Shown here: in pieces, positions 1 through 10,600 of the stretch
Numbering within the stretch: position 1 is the first letter of the stretch
Layout of the letters: each line of letters opens with the position of its first letter
Origin: Gonium pectorale
Taxonomy: Eukaryota; Chlorophyta; Chlorophyceae; Chlamydomonadales; Volvocaceae
DNA length: 64,000 nucleotides
Reading direction: 5' to 3'
Assembly (NCBI GenBank): GCA_001584585.1
Contig: LSYV01000053.1
Span: 41,807 to 105,806 of the forward strand
Position numbers and translations under genes: made by a program
Notes under the pieces: generated by a model
Databases searched by the model: none
The model's input: only the letters and a program-made list of their open reading frames with translations
Told to the model about the DNA's origin: nothing

Positions 1-607
1 TTTCTCTTTCTTCACCTGTGCCATTTTCACCTTTTTCAGCATCATTCAAGGGCTTTTTGCCTGCCGTGGAATACCGCGCTCGCGATGGCAGTCGAGCGTT
101 GATGTGCGAGCGTGCATGCCGTACTATAGGGCGTTATGACTGTCGTAAGGCGAGCGGTTGAGGGCTATGATTGCTCCTTCCACATACCTTTCGTTTGCAC
201 CCCTAGTGCACACCCTTTCATCAGCGGTGCACTTCGTCTCTCTGCGTTGCCCGCTGGAGGGGGAGTCACGGGTGTGCACGTAAAACGCACGTTGGACGGT
301 CAGCGTGCACGACACGGCTTCATTGTCGCAACACGACATATTGTTTACGTAGACGTGAGGGTGATTTTGGTGAGCCGCGTGCGCAGGTCTCGCACCACGC
401 TTGCTCCTGTGTTGGAGGTGACCGTGTTTGTACAACAGGGTGCTACGACGGCTAACCCGCCCTCAGGTTGGGTGCGAAGCATTATTGAACCGATGTTGCA
501 GGAAGTCACGTGATGAGCATTTTACACGTGAGCGAGCTACAAAGGACAAGAAAGCCGCTAAGATAGAGTGCTAAAGACTTACGCCCGTGGACAAAAAAGA
601 GAAACCT

Positions 608-634
608 GCATAGAAAGAGGGAGTCTTTCTATGC
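608..634. repeat. Short perfect inverted repeat (hairpin)
   Basis: Eleven-base arms at 608-618 and 624-634 are exact reverse complements around a 5-base loop. The position outside any supported gene leaves the role open. It could be an RNA 3' end structure or chance. Confidence 0.6.
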
Positions 635-1350
635 GTCTTCCCAACGCATGAACAATGCCAGTTCGTGGGCATCAAGCAAAGTTTGGCAAGCATCAATGCT
701 AGTAGGTATAGCAATCAATTGCAGTACGGGCTCGGGGACATGCCCCAGTGAGCCGCAACAGGCTCCCCAGGCCTCACTGCCGCTCCTCCTTCGGGACTGT
801 ACGGTCCCGCGGTCTATAACCTTGGACCTGCAATACGGCACACAGGTACATGATTCCCACATCTACCAACATGCTGCAATGAGCGCCAACAGGGCTGAAC
901 CCAGCAGGATGCGCGGGGATGTGGTTATGTCCAGCTCCCGTTGGCAATCGGCGCCCTCTCCTCAACCATGCTCAACCATGCTGCAGCGGCTGCAGTGGTC
1001 ACTATGCCGTACGGGTAACGTAGACTTGTACGACGTGTCCCTGCCAATCTACCGGCAACGCAACCATACAAAGCGTGCACCCGCTCATAATGCTTCGAAA
1101 GGAACGTGTAACATGTCATCCTTACTGGACGCGCAACATCGTCAACACGTCGGACCAGAAAGCAAGCAGGACCAGCATCATCATTACGCTCGTGTGTCGT
1201 ACATAGCTTTAAGATCGTAGCGTGGGTCCCGGTCTCCCTCGGATACGTGGCGGGCATGCGCGGTACCGTGGCCCCACCACTCGAGGTCTCAACGCGGCCC
1301 GGATGTACATGCATGACAATGACAGCAAGTCGAAAGTGTATTTTTGGTTC

Positions 1351-1432
1351 ATCAGTCCCCAGGTATCCCTGCATCGGCAACTATCAGGTCTTAATCAGTC
1401 CCAAGGTATCCCTGCATCGGCAACTATCAGGT
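1351..1432. repeat. Tandem direct repeat, 39-bp unit, two copies
   Basis: A 39-bp unit at 1351-1389 recurs at 1394-1432 with one or two differences and a 4-bp spacer. It lies outside the supported genes. It is probably a local duplication. Confidence 0.8.
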
Positions 1433-1546
1433 AGCGTCGAACTCCTAGGACCATGCCCAGTACGCTGCTGCTGCTGCCATAACCACACTCTGCCAGCCGC
1501 CCGCATCATGGTCGTGTGCCTTGTCATCTCGTCCTCCATCAACGTA

Positions 1547-1551
1547 TTACA
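1547..1551 (-). terminator. Candidate TGTAA poly(A) signal
   Basis: TTACA on the plus strand reads TGTAA on the minus strand, the polyadenylation signal used in volvocine algae. It lies about 80 bases downstream of the stop of the small minus-strand gene at 1633, a good distance for a 3' UTR. Confidence 0.5.
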
Positions 1552-1632
1552 CAGTACCGGTATAAGCGTCCCCGCACAAGAACTGCCGTCTCTGTCGTCT
1601 GTCCTGCAATGTGCCGTATGTCGACGGCGCGC

Positions 1633-2142
1633 TCATCCCTGCCTGCGCTCGTGCTCGCACTCACACTCGCGCTCCTCATCCGCCGAGGCGGCCTGCTGCG
1701 GCACGGCCGCTGCCCCGCCGACCAGATCATCCGCCAGCTGATCGAGCTCGACCTCCACCTTGGAGAGCCTCTTGCACACCCGCATCAATAGGTCCATCAT
1801 CTCCTGGTGGTCGCGAGTCAGAGCCACCTGCAACTCCTGGTGATCGCGGCTGAGCGACAGCTGCAGCTGGCTCATGCGGGACTCGACAATCTGCGTGAAT
1901 CTGGCCGTGAGGGCATCCTCGTCCATACCTGTAGCTTCATGACAGGGGTGGCGCAGTGGGTACGGGGTTGGGTAACGGGCACATGGGCAGAGATGGAAGG
2001 TGCCGACGCCGTGCCCACCTGCGCTAGCCTGCGCCAACCTGGCACACTCCTTGCTGAGCTCCACGGCGCCCTCCGACGGGCGCACTCGGCCACACGAGCC
2101 TGGAAGAGGGTTTCTTACGTCAGCGCTGGGGCGACTCGGCAT
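1633..2142 (-). CDS. Small coiled-coil protein, unrecognised
   Basis: Proposed two-exon gene: exon 1 at 2142-2019 and exon 2 at 1928-1633, joined by a 90-base GT-AG intron (donor GCAG|GTGGGC, acceptor CTACAG|GT) that keeps frame and gives about 139 residues. The second exon carries an evident amphipathic heptad-like segment rich in Gln, Glu and Leu, beginning at MDEDALT and containing two related RDHQE blocks, followed by an acidic low-complexity tail. Codon use matches real genes in the window and a TGTAA signal follows the stop. The start is uncertain: translation could begin at the ATG at 2142 or at the ATG at 1926 just inside exon 2, and further 5' exons are possible. No family was recognised and no function is proposed. 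Confidence 0.45.
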   Translation of the reverse strand: MPSRPSADVRNPLPGSCGRVRPSEGAVELSKECARLAQASAGGHGVGTFHLCPCARYPTPYPLRHPCHEATGMDEDALTARFTQIVESRMSQLQLSLSRDHQELQVALTRDHQEMMDLLMRVCKRLSKVEVELDQLADDLVGGAAAVPQQAASADEERECECEHERRQG

Positions 2143-3631
2143 TATCTCCGCACCATCTCGCGGGTTAAGGAGGCGCAAGCGACATCAGTACCTCGCTGCA
2201 GCTTGGCCCCGCGAATGCTGTCACTGAGTTCGTCCACGTCAGGAGATGCGGCGTCAATTATGCCGTTGCAGCCGGAACCGTTGAGCATGTTGACCGGTTA
2301 TAAACCATGCATGGCAAAGCGAATTTGAATGCAATTCAGGGCTCTGAGCCTAACAGTGCCGTGATCAGCTCATAATCAGTCCACCAACTCCCCGCTCGTG
2401 GTTCATCATTCATGTCGCTGCATCTTACTGTAACATACTGCAATCAATGCCTCGCTCAGCAAGTGAACTGTACGATACATTACTATTACCTGGCGGTTAC
2501 GGACGGTTACTACTTCCTTGTCGCACGTCGCAGGTCGCATCGCCTTTTTTAGCACATGGACAAATACTCTCGCCAATTATCAGTCCCGCTGATGCGCCCC
2601 ATGCGCTTGGTGACGCCATTCGCCGATTGCTATCCCTGCCCCTGGTGCCTGCCATACCCGCCGCAAACCCGCGGTACCACTGGCCCCGTCTGCGATCGTT
2701 GTTTTCAGTGCGTCATAGCGATATGGTTTGATCGTTCCGCGTGTGGAAAAGCCTTAGACCCTGAAACACGGCGAGACAGAGCACTGACATTTCGATGTAA
2801 CAGTTGCCGTTTGGCAGGGGTGAAGGCTCTCAGCGATTTGAGCACTCGTTTAGGCAGTAGGGGAACACAGGCGATAAAGGGTCCCGAATTGTTTTTATGC
2901 CGAAACCGTCTGCTGCGCTGTGCGCTCCATGCTTAGGTGCTCCTAAACTGTGCACAGCCCCTTCATCACCCCAACTTTAGGACTTGGGTGTGGTCATAGG
3001 GGCGCTAGAGGGGAGATGGGCGGGGCAATAGCTGGCCTGTGTTTTGGGTTTGGCACGTGTGTACGACCAGCGCGCCTCCAAGTCACCGCGTCGATGCCAT
3101 CATCAACCATATGGTGTATTGTAACGTGTCTCGTGTAAAGACGCCTCTCCACTCCACGCAGACACCTAATCGCAAGCTCGATTGGCGTTGAAGCCGTATT
3201 GATAGCGCCTTTCTGCGTTTTATTGTTCTTGGACAATTCTTTGACTTCTGCTTAGGATTTTAGAGAGACAACTTAAGGTGAAGTTGTAATACTTGGGCAG
3301 CAGCGCTGACGCGCGCTGGACAACATCGGCTGTGGTGCTGTGAAACCATTTACCTAGCGCATAGCGCGTGGAGCGCCGCCAAAGTTCGCAACAATGGTAT
3401 GCATAATCACTCGCCTCTTCCTTCTCTGCTTCGCGCCTGTGCCCAGCACCCATCCAGCCAGCTACCTGGACGCAATGGTTCATGCCTGACCGACATAGTG
3501 CCTACGTTACAGGGACTGCTCGTGCCCCTGATCCCATGCAGCCATCACCGAAACCACAGACCCTCGGTTCCCTCTCATTTCAGGCCATCCCTGACCCTAC
3601 ACGCCCCCCCCCGCCGCAGACAACACCCCTG
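2143..3631. other. Intergenic stretch upstream of TIM14
   Basis: No supported gene. The part from 2290 to 3360 is relatively AT-rich with several short frames and no splice-consistent coding. The last few tens of bases before 3632 are pyrimidine- and C-rich and probably form the TIM14 5' UTR or promoter. Confidence 0.5.
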
Positions 3632-5286
3632 ATGGCGGGCCTTGGCGTGGCAGCTGCTGCGTTCATGGGGAAGCAGATTGTGCAGACGTACGTCAAGCTG
3701 CGGGCCAGCTCTGGGGGAGCATCGGCGTTTAGCGTAGGCAAGCAATACTATAAGGCAAGTCCAGTAAGTTGGAGACCGGGCGGATGAGACGGGCCTCGGC
3801 ACAGGGGCACGGCTGATAGGCCGAAATCGGTCGAGGACTGGCGGCGAAGGTGAGGGGCGAGGGCCACTCCCGCGGGCGGTGGGCGAAAGGTCAGGGTGTT
3901 GGGGGGGGGGCACGAACTGCGGACGGACGAGCTGCGTTACGAAAGAGGCTGAAGCGTACGGGCCGCCTGAGGTGTAGACGATCTGGGGGCAGTGGCATTC
4001 ACTTCGGTGCGGATGCCCTGCGGGACAGGGTGGGGTGGAGGGGCCGGGATGGGAACGCAGTGCCGTGGATCTAATGTGGCGCACATAGTCTGGCGGAGTC
4101 CAGCACGCTGGATTCTCAGTCGGTAAGGCCGCTGATGACTGAAACAAAGCATGATCGTGTCAGGGCCCTTTCCTCCCGCCCGCGCACGGCACCTGCCTCT
4201 GCTGCCGGCCTCTGCTGTTCTTCCCGCCGCCAAGTGGACCGCCCTCTGGCACTGAACCGCACCATTCGCCGCACACCCAACTGCTCTCTCTGCGCAGGGC
4301 CAAGCCTCCTGCCCAACCTTGTTGCCGTGTCGCCCATTGATCATCACGCACCCTCCGCACACCCGCTCGCCCCCACCCCCTTCTCCTGCGCAGGGCGGCT
4401 TCCTGCCCGAGATGACCAAGCGCGAGGCGTCGCTCATCCTGGGCGTGCGCGAGTCCGCGGGCGAGGAGCGGATCAAGGACGCGCACCGCCGCATCATGGT
4501 GGCCAACCACCCCGACTCGGGTGAGGGCGCGCCGCAGGGGGGTGACATGAACGCTGTGTGGGGTTCCAGGGGGTCCAGCCGGGGGTCCCAGGAGCAAATG
4601 TCCGACGAGAGCGCACACCGCCTGCAGTTGTAGTCTCCCGTCCGGCGGCCAAGCCACTCTTGCCTTCGGTCCGCCGGGCGTTTAGCCAGGGGGGAGAGTG
4701 AGCAAGGCATCGCCTTGATCTTGGGCGGTCGCGATCCGTGCAGGCTCTGGGGGAAGGGCTGAAGGGGGACGCGTGCCGATGGATGCGAGGTGGCGGGTCC
4801 GTGAGGGGTGCACGTCACCCGCGCTCGGGTGGAGCAGGGTCCAGGGACGGCGGGGGCGGGTGTCGTCGGACACAGGAGTTGAGCCATGTACTTCCGCTTA
4901 CTGTGCCACAGGCTCTGCACCAAATGGTGCCATGCCAAGGTCATCTGTTATGGCAGCTTGATGTAGGAGAGAAAGAACAATGACTCTCTCCTTAGGGACT
5001 GTCCGTCTTCTCGCGCTACTCAGTCGCGTCAGGCATGTAAGGCATGCGCCAGGCAGGCTTGCGCCATGCTACAACACAGCTCCTGGGCGTTGGCCCCATG
5101 CCCTCGGCCTACGCTTGAGCGCCGGAAGCGTCTGCCCCGCAGAGCGCGTTGACGCAAACCTCCCCCACCCTCCCCCAAACCCGCCACCGATACTCCACAG
5201 GTGGCAGCAGCTACATCGCGGCGAAGGTCAATGAGGCCAAGGACTTGTTACTGGGCAAGAAGAAGAGCGGCCGGTCGCCCTTCTGA
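3632..5286 (+). CDS. TIM14: TIM14/PAM18, J-protein of the mitochondrial import motor
   Basis: Three exons: 3632-3754, 4394-4520 and 5201-5286, encoding 111 residues, the usual size for plant and animal TIM14 (DNAJC19). The N-terminal 20 residues form the single membrane anchor. The short J domain follows, with the block GGFLPEMTKREASLILG, the diagnostic HPD at residues 80-82, and the C-terminal family signature SYIAAKVNEAKDLLLGK. TIM14 sits in the mitochondrial inner membrane and stimulates the ATPase of mitochondrial Hsp70 in the TIM23 presequence-translocase motor. Intron 1 appears to use a GC donor (AAG|GCAAGT): this makes QYYK|GGF, which aligns without a gap to the family. A GT donor nine bases downstream (exon end 3763) would add Ala-Ser-Pro in frame. 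Intron 2 is phase 1 and ordinary GT-AG. Confidence 0.94.
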
Positions 5287-6163
5287 GCGCTGCCCGGCCT
5301 GTGCTGGCAATGCCTGACGATTTTGGGCACAGCGACCGGCGCTGGCCCTTTCCGTGACCCGTGGGCCGTCTTCAGGGGGCCTGTCCTGGTCCGCGAGACG
5401 CCTGCGCGACGAGCGCGTGCGCGCGCTGTGGGTCTTGGTGGGCGGACCGTCGACCGGGCGCTGTCCACGTCGGGTCAGGTTTGGACTAACCGCAGCACCA
5501 TTCTATCGCTTCGGAGGGTTCCCGGGATTGAGGGGTCCCTCCTGCGCTCGCTTTCCAAGGTTCTGCTTGTGGGGAGCTTTGCCCTGGATGATGCTGCAAT
5601 CCTGCTGCGAGGAGCAGAAGCGCATCCGCCCGTCCCTGGCGTCCGCAGCGATACCGCGGCCCCAGGCGGGTGTCGGGCAGCCCGGGCAGGGCCACTTCGC
5701 TGGCAGGCTGGGGGCGGCCGTTGCTCAAGTCGTCGAGGTGCTTGGCGGGCAGACCCCGTGGCTTCGCGTCAGAAGGGTCCCCTTCTTAGGCGCAGGAGGG
5801 TCGGCCGGGCTTGGGAAGGCGGGGAGCTGTGTGTGGGTGGGCGCGTCGACCGCCTCCTGCGCTCTTGCCTGGGCGGCCTGCAAGGTGCCTCATGAGGGAA
5901 AGGGTGCCTGGGGGGACTGCGGCTGGTGCGGGAACACATATGATTTCGGTTTGTACGCAAGGTACAGACGGCGGTACAGGCGGAGGAGGACTCAGTTTCC
6001 TGTGGCCATAAACCCATGGTTTTGTTGCAATAGCGCGGGCTGCAGTGACGAGTCGCAGCGAGGGGCACTCCCAGCCGGCCTTGGGAGCAGCAGCGCTGTG
6101 TCAAGCGTCAGCGTGTGGCGCCGGCGCTTCGGGTGGGGTGCCGATGCAGGGTGTCGCTGTGCG

Positions 6164-6168
6164 TGTAA
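6164..6168 (+). terminator. Candidate TGTAA poly(A) signal for TIM14
   Basis: First TGTAA on the plus strand after the TIM14 stop, implying a 3' UTR near 0.9 kb, which is long but within the range seen in these algae. Inferred from sequence only. Confidence 0.35.
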
Positions 6169-6602
6169 CGGCCGGCGGGAACGGCCGAGATGCCGTCGTG
6201 GTGATTCGTCGAAGCGGCGGGCCGGCCATCGTCCTGGCTCCGACCGCCTCCGATGCGGGCCCCCGATGGCGGTTGCGAGCCATCGCTGCGGGAGACCTGG
6301 CCTCGCGGCTGTCTATGTCGCGGCCAATTGGCCGGTGGTGGTGGCTGGGCTCTGAACGCGTGCTGTGTTGATGGTTCCTACCCGGCCCGGGCCGGGCCGG
6401 CGGGCCGCTGAACAGCCTGAACTGTTTGGCTCTGCTGTTGCTGCTGTCGTTGTGGAGCGGACGCCGTGCGCGCACGTAGCACGGGTGGCGCCCCCCTGTA
6501 CGGAAGCAGATGCCAAGCAGTTTCTAGCAGTTTACGGAGCTATTGCGGCTCGGGGGCGCAGGGTTGTACTACGCATGTGCAACAAGCCGTCCAGCGAAAC
6601 AG

Positions 6603-6607
6603 TTACA
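6603..6607 (-). terminator. Candidate TGTAA poly(A) signal for the DUF1517 gene
   Basis: First minus-strand TGTAA downstream of the stop at 7608, about 1 kb away. It converges with the TIM14 signal. Confidence 0.3.
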
Positions 6608-7607
6608 ATGGGAACTCACGCCAGTTATTCGCTCACCACTGCCACACATGCACAGTGCTGAGCAATGCGATGACCAGCTCGCTTATTACGCCATCCCACA
6701 GACAGACACCTAGCAGCGGGCAGCGCGCCGCTCAGGCACGGTCCTGCGCTGCCGCAAGTGAGTGCTTAAGTCTCTAATCTCTACGGTGGGAGGGAGGCTC
6801 CCTGCTAAACACGGCCGACACGGGCACAGGCATGACCTGCTGTTCAGGAGTTATAAAAAAACAGGGGTATTCGCCCAAGGCTCCACAGGCAACACCCTTT
6901 TTCTTCTCAGCCGGCAATCAGCGCAGCCAAACCGGGCGCAGATGCTGCCCGGCGCCACCTTGACCCCAGCGACCCCGCACACGCCGACCCGCGGGACGCG
7001 CACACAACACGACGGCACACGCCTCGTCACGGCACACGCCACCAAGGTGTGCGATGCACTCGGTTGCCGAGGTCAGGTGCACTTGCACGCACGCGCTCTA
7101 TTGCGTTTTAGTTCTGCATTTGTGGATGTTTGGCAGGTGACCCTGCGGCGGTGCGTGCAAGGCACACGCCACGCCAATGACGTACCGGTACGTGTGCGGA
7201 GAGTTTAGGAGGGGCCGTGAGGCCCGGCCGGCTATATATCCTCAGCCTCGCAGCTCGCACTGCCTTGCGCCGCCAGGCATGCAGCTAGTGCGCCATGTTT
7301 CCATGCAACTTCAAACGCGGGGCGCCGCGCCCCTTGGCCCCCGCCCCCCCCCCCAGTACATGAAGACAACCGTAGCCCGGGACGCAGCGCTGCCCTTCAG
7401 CCGCCAAAGCGTCCTGCGGCTTTCGTGCCGCGCGCCGCCCCGCTGTTGCTGGCCTCACAGCCCTGGCAGGGACGCGGACGCCGCCTCTGCTTATCGGCCA
7501 CTGCGCAGGAGTGACCGGCCGCTTGCCCCCACCTCACAGACCCTTGCCCGCCAACGCCCGCCGACACACACCGAGCAGGGTGTGTGTGGCGAGCGAGCGC
7601 CCGGAGC

Positions 7608-10600
7608 TCACCGCCGGCCCGACGGCGCCGCGGCGCCGGTGCCGGCGCTGCTGCTGCCGCTGTTGCTCTTGGGCCCCAGCGGCCGCAGCTCGGGGTAGTC
7701 CCTCTCGAGCTGCGACCGCGTCAGGTAGTCGGTCTCCTTGCGCGGCGTCCACAGCAGCTCGAGCGCCATGATGCGGTCGGATGACAGGCCCGTGAGCTGC
7801 TGCAGCGTGTGGCGCAGGCCCGGCCAGTCGGACACCTGCGGAGGCGGCGGAGGCGGTGGAGGCGGCCGCTTGGTGCATGCGGGATGAGGTGCTATATCGA
7901 TCGGTATCTTCTTCCGGAACGGTTGCGATCAGCGCGTGGAGCAGCCGATTGCGGCTCCGTGGCAGGGAGGAACGTTTGCAAACGGCGCGCAGCTTGTTGC
8001 TGGTGGTGGGGAGGGGGCGGTTGGAGGGAAGGGGGAGGAGAGGAGAGGGAGGAGGAAGGGGAGGAGAGCAGCGGGCTCATACCGGCTGCTGCAGGGCGGT
8101 CAAACCGGCTTCGCGGCCCACGGCACCCCGCCCCTCGGCCAGCCCAGTAGATCCGCCCCGAAGCACCTCCCGCAGCCCCACCACCAGCTGCAGCCCCCAC
8201 GATCCCAGCCCCAGCCTGGCACAAGCAACGGCTCGCAGTCTCTGCCCCGGTTGACCCCCCGCCCCTACGCCGAACCGCAACCCCACCTCATCCTGGATGT
8301 TGAGCTGCCCGCGTGCGGCTGCGGGGCGGGGGAGGGAGGGCACGGGGGGAAGCGGCTTTTCAGTCCGGCAGCGCGGTGGCGCAGGCAGGTGATGCACCAA
8401 AGCATCGAGGCACGGGGGCGGCAGCCCGACCGTGGTCAGACAGACGTGCCGGGGCGTGGGGACTTGCGGTTCCCAAGGGCCCAGGGTCTGGACCCGGGAG
8501 TGGGCTGGCGTGGTGCGATGACCGACTCCCGCGCACACGACGTACGACACGTACGCACACGAAACCGATCTGCAATGTACCAGCAAGCAGCAACCGACCC
8601 ACCGACAACCAGCGTGACGATCATGAGCTCCTTGGCTGGCGGAGCCCCCAGGCCCAGGCCGTCCATGATGCCGTCGAGCAGCCCTCCGGCGCCGCCGCGC
8701 CGCGCGCTGGGCGGCGCCCCGTCCTCGTCCATGGTCTCGCCCATGTGCCGCACCACGGCCTGCGGGGCGCGCCGGCAGCAAGCGAGTACGGGCGCGGCAG
8801 CGCGGCGAGCGTCAGCAGAGCTGTCTCGTTGCGTTGGGTTAGGAGGGGGGTTCCAGGCGCCAGGCCTGTGGGCTGGATGCAACGAGGACGGGGGGCACAA
8901 CCCATGGCCGGAGCGCCTCCAGAGGTGCCCAGCTTTCAATGCGTGAGCAGTGCGGTGGGGGGGGACCGTCAGGAGGAACCTGACAGCTGCTGTGGTACTA
9001 TGATGCGCGTGATCGCGGTGGGTCCCACGTCGGCTAGGCCCCGCGAGGCGAGGGAATGGCCGGGCCGCACCTCCTCCCGGTTCGCCTTGGCCGCCTCCGC
9101 CTCCGCGATCTCGCCAAACGCCGTGTAGGCGCGCTTCTTGCTGCTGAGCTGCTCGCGGCTGACGGAGCCGTAGGCGATGGTGCCCTGCGACCAGGACGCC
9201 ATGCGAGCGGGGGTTGGCTGGGTGCGGTTTTGAAAGGGGACCGAGGCGAGGGTCGGGCGGGTGATGTGCGCACAGTCGAGCATCACGGGGCGATGGCTCG
9301 TGGTGGGAACCGTTGCGGCTGCGTCGAGCCGAAGACTGGTCCAACATCGGCACCCAGCGGCAGGTCCGTGAGAACACACGCCCCCGCGCCAGGTCCACCC
9401 CCCTCCCCAAGTCCGCACGGCAAGATCCGCTGTCCGCTGTCAAGCAACTTCACATCCGCGAGACAGGATCTCAGCCCGTGCTACCTGAGTTTCCTGCGGC
9501 CCTCGCCACCCTTCCTCTCGCCCTCCACCATACACGCACCCCGCCCGCTCGCCCGCCCGCGCACCCGGCCCGGCCGTACCTGGTGCTGCAGCAGCTGCAG
9601 AACCGCCTCCTCCAGGATCAGCCAGGAGCCCTGCTGCCCGACCTGCGGGTGCGGCCGCACACATGGGGGGCCACACGGAGCTTTGGGGGCATGCGCGTCA
9701 GGGGCGGCCGGGCCGGAACCACCAAGGAGCTGCGTTGCGGGGCACGACTTCTCGTTGGAGCGCCCCACGGTTCCGTGCCGGCGCTACCACCTCATAACGG
9801 CACGGAACCGTGGTGCCACATGTATGCGCCACCGTGGATGGCGGCGAGGTATGGGGGGACCCCTGGGGCGCTGCGCAGTGGGGACAGCTGCTCTGCAATA
9901 TGGGAACCGTCGCGCAGGCGGGTGCTGACGACGCAGGCACGCAGAGCAGGGCGGGCGGGCGAGCAAGCAGACAGCCATGCTTCGCGCCAGGGCGACAACC
10001 ACAAGCGCGCGCGACGCGGCGTCGTCCACGCCGCCGCAGCCGCCGCTGCAGGCCCGGCGGGCTGGGGCGTGGCCCGGCGCCTCCCGTGGCCGCTGTGCGA
10101 GCCGGCCATCGCACACCCGTACCGCCGTACGCCCGTACCGCAGCGCACCTGGATCATGGAGCTGAGCTCCGCCAGCTTGGACTGCAGCTGCGGCCGCCGC
10201 TCGAGCATCGCCACCTGTCGGGCGCACATGGCGTGTGTGTTATGTGTGCACGACAGCGTGACAGCTCAGACATGTCTAAAAGGCTAACGAGCAAGAGCAA
10301 CTTACCCGGCAGCCCATGTAAACAAGTGACCCCGACAACACACGGTGTGTGTGTGTGCGCGTGTAGCTCAACCAGACGCGAGCCCTGCGCCTCCCAAAGG
10401 CCCGTTCAAACTCCTGTGCGCAATGAGCACCAGTCAAAGACCCGCGTTGCACCCGCTGGCCGCATCAAGCAGCGCCACAGTACGTTGCCGCCAGCGCGCC
10501 CCTCTGCGCCTCCACCTGGTCTGCGCGGCACCTCCTCCACGGCTGCCGTGCGTTCCTCTACCGCGTCCCTCCCAGTACGCTCATTTCGATAGCGATATCA

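Larger units (their letters stand above)
1..1546. other. Intergenic or unassigned stretch
   Basis: No gene could be supported here. Open frames exist on both strands, for example plus 136-513, but they lack recognisable motifs, the typical codon bias of the window and convincing splice partners. The segment is less GC-rich than the genes and holds a perfect short hairpin (608-634) and a diverged direct repeat (1351-1432). Confidence 0.5.
5287..7607. other. Convergent intergenic region, TIM14 / DUF1517 gene
   Basis: Contains the presumed 3' UTRs of the two convergent genes, with the first TGTAA on each strand at 6164-6168 (plus) and 6603-6607 (minus). A GC-rich plus frame at 6045-6371 has coding-like composition but no motif or splice partner, so it is not called. 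Nothing else was recognised. Confidence 0.5.

Noticed and set aside
136..513. Plus-strand 125-codon open frame
   Set aside because: No motif, no typical codon bias, no splice partner. An antisense frame of similar size is open too.
6045..6371. Plus-strand 108-codon frame with coding-like composition
   Set aside because: It lies in the presumed TIM14 3' region with no motif, splice site or own poly(A) context.
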